DNA of 17,931 nt, from positions 1 through 17,931 of the forward strand of contig CAYHIW010000021.1 of the NCBI GenBank assembly GCA_964356745.1, written 5' to 3'. How positions within the stretch are numbered: position 1 is the stretch's first letter; the number at the start of each line of letters is the position of its first letter. Below are positions 5,884 to 12,189 of the stretch, piece after piece. Position numbers and translations under genes: made by a program. Under the pieces are notes generated by a model, which saw only the letters and a program-made list of their open reading frames with translations, searched no databases and was not told the origin of the DNA. Origin of the DNA: CAYHIW01 sp964356745 (GTDB taxonomy: Bacteria; Patescibacteriota; Microgenomatia; UBA1406; GWC2-37-13).

Positions 5884-7080
5884 TTATATCTTTTTCTCCC
5901 AACTATGCGGCTTTGCAAGAACTAAAACATTATCTTTATCATGTACGAGCAGTTCCACTTTAAATCCTGCTCCAGCAAACAATTCAAAGATACTGTCCCG
6001 TGTAAACCTACGTGAGATCGCGAGTCTTATTCGTTGACCTTTAACAAATTGAATTAGATTCGAATTAAATGTATGGCGCCAACTATTTATAAATTCTAAT
6101 TGACACTCTAATTGTTTTTTGACTTTATTATATGTCCAGTAAATCTTTGCATCGCTTCTTTTGACACCGAGCATTTCAGGCATATTCCACAAAACATCAA
6201 TAAGATCAGGCTTATTATACGAAGAAAGGGGAATGTTGTTTTTATTGTAATAGGCTAACCCTACCAAAATATAATCGTTATCGGTCATGCTTTCTCTTAA
6301 ATTAATAAGGACTCTGTGAGCGTCAGAAAGATTCCCAATTGTGTTGCCTAAGAAAAGAATTAAATTATTCCTTTGATATCTCCTTTGAAGATAATAAGTA
6401 ACATTGGCCACATTACCATCTTCAAAATCTTCTTGAAAAGTCTCGCAAGGTAAGTCGGGGTAAGCAAGACCAATATTATTAACTGCAATCTCAAGCATTC
6501 TCGCACTAATATCGAGAGCGAAATATGCAGAGGCAGCGTTGTTTATGCGATTTATAAAAAACGCTGATTTCTTTCCATCACCACATCCTAAATCTAATAA
6601 ATTAAAGTTTTTTCCTTCAATAATGCTGGCAAAACGACGCTCGTGATCAAAAAGGATATCTAATTCTGTTCCACCACCCACTGCTTTAGTTTCGCTAAGT
6701 GAAGTGTATCTATCCGCACCTTCGCCAATATATTCGAACTTAAGAGGAATTTCTCGACGTCCTAAGAGAGCGGTAATTAGTTCTGCTTCTTGCCGGTCTG
6801 ATAAAAACTGGTCTTTTCTTTTATTATTCTCAATAAATTTAATGACGTCTGAATAAAGAATTCTCCACTCTTTACCAATTTTACTTGCTGGAAATTTACC
6901 GGCTCTGGCCCATCTATAAATAGTGTTAGGGTCAACTTGAAGAAGACGAGCAGCTTGCCTTATGGTCAANNNNNNNNNNGAGGCTGGAAACCTTCCGGAT
7001 CTTGCCCATCGATAGATGGTGTTTGGGTCAACTTGGAGCAACTTAGCAGTCTGTTCTACGGTAAGTATGGTCTTTGCCAT
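5884..7080 (-). CDS. HTH (excisionase-type) protein fused to an EgtD-like SAM-dependent methyltransferase; contains assembly gap
   Basis: About 398 aa as drawn. Residues 4-31 form a helix-turn-helix of the MerR/excisionase family (LTVEQTAKLL, DPNTIYRWAR). After a 10-N gap, a second HTH of the same type follows and is complete (FPASKIGKEWRI). The C-terminal part is a Rossmann methyltransferase: SAM motif LLDLGCGDG (about 160), ALDIS after strand 2, and FLGNTIGN (about 242). The last feature and the end segment GQRIRLAISRRFT with AGAGF match the Methyltransf_33 family of EgtD (histidine N-alpha-methyltransferase). The substrate is unknown; ergothioneine synthesis is not implied. The start at 7080 rather than the ATG at 7089 is set by an extended -10 box 7 nt upstream that overlaps the other ATG. 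Because of the gap, reading frame continuity and HTH number are uncertain. Confidence 0.75.
   Translation of the reverse strand: MAKTILTVEQTAKLLQVDPNTIYRWARSGRFPAXXXXLTIRQAARLLQVDPNTIYRWARAGKFPASKIGKEWRILYSDVIKFIENNKRKDQFLSDRQEAELITALLGRREIPLKFEYIGEGADRYTSLSETKAVGGGTELDILFDHERRFASIIEGKNFNLLDLGCGDGKKSAFFINRINNAASAYFALDISARMLEIAVNNIGLAYPDLPCETFQEDFEDGNVANVTYYLQRRYQRNNLILFLGNTIGNLSDAHRVLINLRESMTDNDYILVGLAYYNKNNIPLSSYNKPDLIDVLWNMPEMLGVKRSDAKIYWTYNKVKKQLECQLEFINSWRHTFNSNLIQFVKGQRIRLAISRRFTRDSIFELFAGAGFKVELLVHDKDNVLVLAKPHSWEKKI
6970..6979. other. Run of 10 N (assembly gap)
   Basis: The gap falls between two similar HTH-coding stretches, about 22 of 28 residues identical. The bases before it in the gene's direction are TC, so the next residue is Ser, matching the FPAS of the second copy. 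The real gap length is unknown. Confidence 0.98.
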
Positions 7081-7087
7081 AGCACCC

Positions 7088-7096
7088 ATTATACCA
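7088..7096 (-). promoter_or_regulatory. Extended -10 promoter of the HTH-methyltransferase gene
   Basis: The minus strand reads TGGTATAAT, 7 nt before the ATG at 7080. It gives this gene its own promoter although prs lies upstream on the same strand. Confidence 0.65.
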
Positions 7097-7137
7097 TATC
7101 ATACAATAAGAGTCTTTTCTGACATGAGCACGAAGTC

Positions 7138-7165
7138 TATTTTCGAAGGACCCCCGCTTATTTAA
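7138..7165 (+). repeat. 28-bp direct repeat, right copy
   Basis: Second copy of the 5848-5875 sequence with one mismatch (C for A at 7157). It overlaps the stop codon of prs. The two copies bracket the methyltransferase gene and its promoter. Confidence 0.85.
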
Positions 7166-8169
7166 AACAATTTTTCGCTAATTGACCCACCGGTCTGATT
7201 TGAATAAATAGCGTGCGCAATAATAGGAGCGACGCTCACGATATGAAACTTGGGAGACCTACGTACTTTTGAATTTTGTCGTATTGTGTCCGTTACGACG
7301 ATTTTCTCAATATCCGAATCGCTCAAGTTGGCAATTGCTTGAGCTGAAAATACTCCATGAGTCGCAACAACTCTTACAGATCGCGCACCATTTTTTAGAA
7401 GCAACTCTGAAGCATGAATTACTGATCCTGCAGTATCAATCATGTCGTCAACAATAACACAGTCACGACCTTCAATATCTCCGTTTATTCCAATTGCTCT
7501 TGATTCATTTTTCACGTCGTAATCTCTTTCTTTTTGAATCGTTGCAAAATTGGTACCGATGACACGGGCATAGCCACTCGCACGAGTTGACCCACCCAAG
7601 TCCGGTGAAACAATAGTCAACTCATCACAGGGAAAGTTCTCAATTGTAGGGAGCAGCACCGGTGTTGCCGGTACATTATCCCAGGGAAGACGCACTGACA
7701 TCTGAGTTTGAGGAGCGTGGAGATCAACCGTAATAAAACTATCAACCCCAGCAGTTACCAACATATCACTTACCAACGACGCAGATATTGGAACTCTGGG
7801 ACGATCCTTGCGATCCTGCCTACCCCAACCATAATACGGAATAACCGCAGTAATTTTGCCGCTTGCCGCTCTCTTTGCAGCATCTGCTATCATTGCAATT
7901 TCCATAAAATACTCTGTTGCTTTTGGTGCTGAAGTTGACTGAATAATAGCAACATCTCTCCTTCGAAGATTTTGTCTAATATGAGTGTTAGTTTCACCAT
8001 CAGCAAATGGTTTTCCAACTGGATTGTCAGTAGAGGATCTAAGCAGCCCGCTTATTTTATCTGCCAACTCAGCGTTTGAATTACCGTGTAAAAGAACTAA
8101 GCTATTCGGCAACTGCGAAAGAAGTTCTGGGTCTGGTTCAAATTGGAATGATGGCGCCTCGCTTCTCAT
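7162..8169 (-). CDS. prs: Ribose-phosphate pyrophosphokinase (PRPP synthetase)
   Basis: 335 aa from the ATG at 8169. It makes PRPP from ribose 5-phosphate and ATP, feeding OMP, purine and other nucleotide synthesis. Landmarks are LHGNSNAELA (27-36) in place of the usual FSGN start, FADGE (55-59), the flexible ATP loop YYGWGRQDRKDRP (112-124), the metal-binding DLHAPQ (149-154), SPDLGGSTRA (188-197) and the PRPP-binding loop VIVDDMIDTAG (238-248). A longer frame opening at 8277 would overlap the start of the divergent MBL gene and adds no family similarity. A TTGAAG-17-TATGAT promoter just upstream of 8169 supports the shorter start. The stop lies inside the right direct repeat. Confidence 0.95.
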   Translation of the reverse strand: MRSEAPSFQFEPDPELLSQLPNSLVLLHGNSNAELADKISGLLRSSTDNPVGKPFADGETNTHIRQNLRRRDVAIIQSTSAPKATEYFMEIAMIADAAKRAASGKITAVIPYYGWGRQDRKDRPRVPISASLVSDMLVTAGVDSFITVDLHAPQTQMSVRLPWDNVPATPVLLPTIENFPCDELTIVSPDLGGSTRASGYARVIGTNFATIQKERDYDVKNESRAIGINGDIEGRDCVIVDDMIDTAGSVIHASELLLKNGARSVRVVATHGVFSAQAIANLSDSDIEKIVVTDTIRQNSKVRRSPKFHIVSVAPIIAHAIYSNQTGGSISEKLF

Positions 8170-8179
8170 AAGATAGCAC

Positions 8180-8208
8180 ATCATAACAAGTAAAATCGTT
8201 TTCTTCAA
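8180..8208 (-). promoter_or_regulatory. Promoter of prs
   Basis: On the minus strand, TTGAAG (8203-8208), a 17-nt spacer and TATGAT (8180-8185). The ATG at 8169 is 10 nt from the -10 box, so the leader would be only 3-4 nt. Confidence 0.6.
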
Positions 8209-8233
8209 CCTTACAGTATGTAGGAATTGATCA

Positions 8234-8262
8234 TTGCAAATTGAAAATTCTTTTGCTATTCT
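8234..8262 (+). promoter_or_regulatory. Promoter of the MBL-fold gene
   Basis: TTGCAA (8234-8239), 17-nt spacer, TATTCT (8257-8262) with a TGn extension. The ATG is 9 nt further on, so the leader is only a few nucleotides. It probably also serves dnaB. Confidence 0.5.
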
Positions 8263-8271
8263 TGTTAGGCT

Positions 8272-8922
8272 ATGCAAATAAAATACTTAGGACATGCTTC
8301 GTTTTTAATCAAAACAAAGACTGCGAAAGTCATTACCGATCCGTATGATCCTAAAACAGTCGGCCTGAAATTTACAAAGCAGGATGCTGACATTGTCACT
8401 GTCTCTCACGGACACTCTGACCACAATCAACATCAACAAGTAACCGGTACTCCTCTCGTAATTGATCTTCCTGGTGAATATGAGAAAAATGGAGTTCGTG
8501 TTTTTGGGTTCAACAGTTTTCATGATAAAAATCAGGGAAAAGACAGGGGAGAAAACACTCTGTATAAATTTGAGGCAGAGGATATCTCAATTCTTCACTG
8601 TGGAGATCTCGGACATACATTTAGTGACGAACTCCTTGATGAAATCGGTGACGTCGACATTTTAATGATACCGGTCGGAGGACACTTTACCATTGACGCA
8701 GCAGACGCCGTAGAGATTATAAAAGCAGTAGATCCTTCTATTGTCATTCCTATGCACTACAATCATAAAGACCTTAATCAGGATACGTTTAAGGTGATTG
8801 CTCCCCTCGACGACTTTCTCAAAAAATATGGCGCAAACGGTGTAGAACCGGTTGATCAACTTACATTGAAAAAAGAAGACCTCACCGATGAAACAAAACT
8901 AGTTGTTATGAAAGTAACATAA
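8272..8922 (+). CDS. MBL-fold metal-dependent hydrolase (UPF0173-like)
   Basis: 216 aa. It begins with the strand-turn MQIKYLGHASFLI typical of the Lactamase_B_3/UPF0173 branch. The metal-binding signature is SHGHSDH (45-51; H46, H48, D50, H51). Further ligand candidates are the His in LHCGDLGH, the HF in VGGHFT, and the His in IPMHYNH near the end, as in this family. The substrate is unknown; members are annotated as L-ascorbate lactonase-like or RNase Z-like hydrolases without firm proof. It is followed by dnaB after 24 nt on the same strand with no clear promoter, so the two are probably one transcript. Confidence 0.88.
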   Translation: MQIKYLGHASFLIKTKTAKVITDPYDPKTVGLKFTKQDADIVTVSHGHSDHNQHQQVTGTPLVIDLPGEYEKNGVRVFGFNSFHDKNQGKDRGENTLYKFEAEDISILHCGDLGHTFSDELLDEIGDVDILMIPVGGHFTIDAADAVEIIKAVDPSIVIPMHYNHKDLNQDTFKVIAPLDDFLKKYGANGVEPVDQLTLKKEDLTDETKLVVMKVT

Positions 8923-8946
8923 CGACTAATAAATTACCTCTAAGTT

Positions 8947-10284
8947 ATGGCAACGTCTAACGCATTAAAGCTTCCGCCTCAAGATCTTCAAGCCGAGAAA
9001 TCGGTTCTTGGTGCCGTGCTCATTGACCCTTCTGCCATTAATCTTGTTATAGAATTTTTGCGGCCGCAAGACTTCTATGCTCCCGAACACCAGGCTATCT
9101 TTTCCTCAATGATGACGCTTTATGAAAAACAGCAACCAATCGATGTAGTGACATTGCAGAATGCCATGAAAAAAGACGGTGGACTTAAGAAAATAGGCGG
9201 TACTTCTTACCTTTCGGATCTTATTAACACCGTTCCATCTTCAGCATACGTTGAACACTATGGAAACATTGTTAAAGATCACAATACCAAGCGGAGACTA
9301 ATAGAATTAGCATCCCGAATGGCGGAGAAAGCTTTTAGCGATCAGGGCGATACTAAAGTACTTCTTGATCATGCAGAATCAGAAATATTCGCAATCTCAC
9401 AGTCATATACTCATAGCGCGTTTGTAGAACTTAAGGAGGCTCTTGCCGAGAGTTTTGAACGTCTTGAAGAATTTATGAAAAAAGGTCTTAAGATGCGTGG
9501 AATTGAAACAGGCTTTACCGGTCTTGATAACAAACTCGCAGGCCTTCACGACTCGAATCTTATCATCCTAGCGGCACGTCCCGGAATTGGTAAAACAACA
9601 TTTGCGCTAAATATCGCATTAAATGTTGCGATGAAGCAAAAAGCACCTGTTGGATTTTTTTCACTGGAGATGAGCAAGGAAGAACTTGTTGATCGTCTCC
9701 TAGTTGCCCAGGCTGATATCGATGCATGGAAACTCAAGACAGGAAGATTAACTGACGACGATTTTAAACGAATGACCGAAGCTATGGGAGAGCTTTCTGA
9801 AGCCCCTATTTTTATTGATGATACGCCGGGAAACTCAATTCTTGAGATGAGATCTAAAGCGCGTAAGCTTAAGGTCGAAAAGGGGCTGAAACTCCTCGTA
9901 GTAGATTACTTGCAGCTTGCTGATGCCGGACGCAGATTTGACTCACGAGTAAATGAGGTCTCATTTGTCTCGCAAGGACTCAAAAATCTTGCACGCGAAC
10001 TTAAAATTCCTGTCATTGCCCTTTCACAACTTTCACGTGCTGTTGAACAACGAGGAACCAAAAAACCTCAACTTGCTGATCTTCGAGAATCAGGCGCTAT
10101 CGAGCAAGATGCAGACGTTGTTGCATTTCTTTATCACGAAGATGATAATGAGGATCTTATTGACCAATCAAAACGATTGGTAAAACTCTATATTGCAAAG
10201 CACAGAAACGGTCCAACCGGAGAGATCGACCTCATGTTCCGTGGCGACCGCGTCAAATTCTATTCTGTTGACAAAACAGGATAA
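8947..10284 (+). CDS. dnaB: Replicative DNA helicase
   Basis: 445 aa, full length for the family, with no intein. The N-terminal helical domain starts with LPPQDLQAEKSVLGAVL (9-25) and binds primase. The RecA-like motor has Walker A ARPGIGKTT (210-218), FSLEMSKEEL (238-247), Walker B LLVVDYLQL (316-324, D320), the ALSQLSRAVEQR DNA-binding loop (358-369), ADLRESGAIEQDAD (377-390) and the KHRNGPTG segment near the C-terminus with the arginine finger region. It unwinds DNA at the replication fork as a hexamer. No ribosome-binding site precedes the ATG. Its last codons contain the -35 box of the next gene's promoter. Confidence 0.97.
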   Translation: MATSNALKLPPQDLQAEKSVLGAVLIDPSAINLVIEFLRPQDFYAPEHQAIFSSMMTLYEKQQPIDVVTLQNAMKKDGGLKKIGGTSYLSDLINTVPSSAYVEHYGNIVKDHNTKRRLIELASRMAEKAFSDQGDTKVLLDHAESEIFAISQSYTHSAFVELKEALAESFERLEEFMKKGLKMRGIETGFTGLDNKLAGLHDSNLIILAARPGIGKTTFALNIALNVAMKQKAPVGFFSLEMSKEELVDRLLVAQADIDAWKLKTGRLTDDDFKRMTEAMGELSEAPIFIDDTPGNSILEMRSKARKLKVEKGLKLLVVDYLQLADAGRRFDSRVNEVSFVSQGLKNLARELKIPVIALSQLSRAVEQRGTKKPQLADLRESGAIEQDADVVAFLYHEDDNEDLIDQSKRLVKLYIAKHRNGPTGEIDLMFRGDRVKFYSVDKTG

Positions 10285-10295
10285 AAAGGTATACT
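10268..10295 (+). promoter_or_regulatory. Consensus promoter inside the dnaB 3' end
   Basis: A perfect TTGACA (10268-10273), a 16-nt spacer and TATACT (10290-10295), the best promoter in the window. The start point would be near 10302, giving a leader of about 20 nt with a weak AGGA before the ATG at 10323. A second -10-like TACTAT at 10310-10315 would give a leaderless start. Confidence 0.65.
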
Positions 10296-10322
10296 TGAAT
10301 TTAATAAGTTACTATAGGATTT

Positions 10323-11531
10323 ATGGCAATAGAAACACCTCCAAAAGCACCTGAACGAGGAAAACCTCCCGTTCCCCCAGGTTCCTCACCTCATCGAACT
10401 GATAGTGATGACGGTGGATTGTCACGAAGAGGATTTCTTAAAAGAGCAGGACTTGCAGCGGGTGCTCTCGCAATTGGTGGAGGCGGAGCCTATTTACTTA
10501 AGCCAGAAGCAGGAACTCCTCCTCAAACAACAACTCCCACAGTTGGTGAAACCCGACCATCTATTGCCCCCACAACAACACCTGAAACAACCACTCCTGA
10601 AACAACTGTTCCAGAGGTAGTCGCCACCCCACTCGAACAAATGCAACAACGGGTCACCGATTTTCTTAATCCCAACGAATTTACCAGAGAAGAACTTAAT
10701 CAATGGGTCTATGAAAAAGACGCAAACGGTCTTGATAACACATTCAGCTACCATGGGAATGCATTTGCTTTCCCTTATGTGCTTGGAGAAACTCAATACA
10801 ACGTTAATGGAACGATAATATACGGAAATGGCGGTCAGACATATCCAGTCGAACCAAGCTTTTCATTTCTTAATATCATACCGGAATATAAATTCATGAA
10901 ACTACTCATGTTTCACTTAGGCACTGTTGAGGTCCCGCTTCAAACCGCCAAAGGAGCCTCTGTATCAGTTACGCTTATGGGTGGAGTTCTACCTGCAAGC
11001 CTTGGCGGAGACAGGTTTGTGTCCCCTTTTATAGTTAATATCAATGACCCAACAAACTCGGCGCTTGAATCAGCAACAATTCTAGGTGAAAAACCGTACG
11101 TTGGTCTAACTCGAAGTAAAAACAATATTGACGATACTAATGATGATCGATTAACTGGCACTGTAGATAGAGGTGAGTTTCTAAAACAATTGCAACAAAA
11201 TGAAGGTCATCCAATGGTGGTTAGTTTGAGTTCGATAGAATCTTCCGGATATCTCCCCCAAGACATTATTTTTGGAATTGACTACTTTAATCAAGAACAC
11301 AGAAACTTTTATATAGACGGGGCAGTTTCATTACTACAAGGAGATGAAGCTGGATTTAATAACGCGATGAAACGCTATACAGATTCCGGACGCTTAATTA
11401 CAGATCCAAACTCGGATATGCCCTTATTTTTAAAAGATGGGTTCAAATCAATCGAGGAAGTATTTACCGCGGCGCCTCTTGGATTAATGGAGTTTATTAA
11501 AGGAAGCGTTCCCGCCCCTATCATTAAATAA
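10323..11531 (+). CDS. Twin-arginine-signal exported protein with Thr/Pro-rich linker (function unknown)
   Basis: 402 aa. After a 33-residue polar, Pro-rich N-region comes a textbook twin-arginine motif SRRGFLK (34-40) and a weakly hydrophobic Ala/Gly core (43-56), so export would be by Tat in a folded state. Residues about 62-103 are a Thr/Pro-rich linker with repeated TTPET units. The globular domain (about 104-402) has no cysteine and mixes beta segments (YNVNGTIIYGNG) with helices; I recognise no family. The end, VFTAAPLGLMEFIKG, may be a helix. The Tat signal may stay uncleaved as an anchor. It is the first of four consecutive exported-protein genes and has its own strong promoter in the dnaB tail. 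Confidence 0.8.
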   Translation: MAIETPPKAPERGKPPVPPGSSPHRTDSDDGGLSRRGFLKRAGLAAGALAIGGGGAYLLKPEAGTPPQTTTPTVGETRPSIAPTTTPETTTPETTVPEVVATPLEQMQQRVTDFLNPNEFTREELNQWVYEKDANGLDNTFSYHGNAFAFPYVLGETQYNVNGTIIYGNGGQTYPVEPSFSFLNIIPEYKFMKLLMFHLGTVEVPLQTAKGASVSVTLMGGVLPASLGGDRFVSPFIVNINDPTNSALESATILGEKPYVGLTRSKNNIDDTNDDRLTGTVDRGEFLKQLQQNEGHPMVVSLSSIESSGYLPQDIIFGIDYFNQEHRNFYIDGAVSLLQGDEAGFNNAMKRYTDSGRLITDPNSDMPLFLKDGFKSIEEVFTAAPLGLMEFIKGSVPAPIIK

Positions 11532-11542
11532 CGCTCACGTTC

Positions 11543-11570
11543 TTGATCTTCTTTTTCAATGTGATACACT
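11543..11570 (+). promoter_or_regulatory. Promoter of the surface-protein gene set
   Basis: TTGATC (11543-11548), 16-nt spacer, TACACT (11565-11570), with the ATG 16 nt after the -10 box. The -10 box lies within the left arm of a perfect inverted repeat. Confidence 0.5.
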
Positions 11571-11588
11571 AAATACAAAATAGTGTAT
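11564..11588. promoter_or_regulatory. Perfect 8-bp inverted repeat over -10 box and start codon (operator-like)
   Basis: ATACACTA (11564-11571) and TAGTGTAT (11581-11588) are exact reverse complements with a 9-nt spacer. The left arm covers the -10 box and the right arm includes the first two bases of the ATG. A repressor bound here would block transcription; in a transcript starting upstream, the hairpin would hide the start codon. Confidence 0.5.
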
Positions 11589-12189
11589 GAAAACACCCCT
11601 ACTGTATTTCCTCTTTGGACTCATTTGTTTCATTGTTCTAATTGAAGTGGCTTTTCTTTCGTACAAAAAATCATTTGGTATTCGGGACTGCGCAACCATT
11701 CTTCAGGAAAAAAGCGTTGGCTGTAAGGCTCTTGGTGGAATTAAACCTCTTCAAGGTATCGACCTTATTGTTAAGGTGAAAAGAATTGAGAAATTACAAA
11801 ATCAAACCGTTCTTCTTGGAGAAGTTTCTCATTTTTGGGGGCTTGTTAAAAGTCCCATCTATTTTCGACTAGGCTTTGATGGAATCTCAAAAGAATATAA
11901 AAAACCCACCATATTCCTCTGCAAAACATCGACTACTAATGTACGTGGTGGAACTGACTGTACCATTAACCCCGCAGATGAACTTGAATCTACCATAAAG
12001 CCAAACTCTGTCGTCGGACTACACTTTTATTCGGAATTCTTTCCTACAAAAGTTGATACTTACCTGAAAAACTGTCTTACCGCTCAAAAATCGTTTATCA
12101 AATCAATCCAGTCTAACACCTCAATTTTGACCTTTAATAATTCTAAAAAATCATGCTTACCATCTATAGGTGGATTATATTATCACTAG
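11587..12189 (+). CDS. Single-pass membrane protein of the surface-protein locus (function unknown)
   Basis: 200 aa. Residues 4-26 form one hydrophobic segment (LLYFLFGLICFIVLIEVAFL), followed by a basic stretch, so the protein is a signal anchor with an outside domain of about 170 residues. That domain has six cysteines (near residues 35, 46, 117, 130, 163 and 192) and beta-rich segments such as IDLIVKVKRI and VVGLHFYSEFF; disulfides are plausible. I do not recognise a family. The last 37 bases overlap the start of the 952-aa gene in another frame, which implies coupled expression. The start is supported by the TTGATC-16-TACACT promoter. Confidence 0.7.
   Translation: MKTPLLYFLFGLICFIVLIEVAFLSYKKSFGIRDCATILQEKSVGCKALGGIKPLQGIDLIVKVKRIEKLQNQTVLLGEVSHFWGLVKSPIYFRLGFDGISKEYKKPTIFLCKTSTTNVRGGTDCTINPADELESTIKPNSVVGLHFYSEFFPTKVDTYLKNCLTAQKSFIKSIQSNTSILTFNNSKKSCLPSIGGLYYH

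Noticed and set aside
5848..7165. Insertion sequence between the 28-bp repeats
   Set aside because: There is no transposase, no terminal inverted repeats were seen, and 28 bp is too long for a usual target duplication; a non-IS insertion is left open.
7162..8277. Longer prs frame starting at 8277
   Set aside because: It would overlap the divergent MBL start at 8272, the extra 36 residues resemble no PRPP synthetase, and a promoter lies inside the extension.
8947..10284. Intein in dnaB
   Set aside because: Walker A and Walker B regions are continuous and the length of 445 aa is normal.
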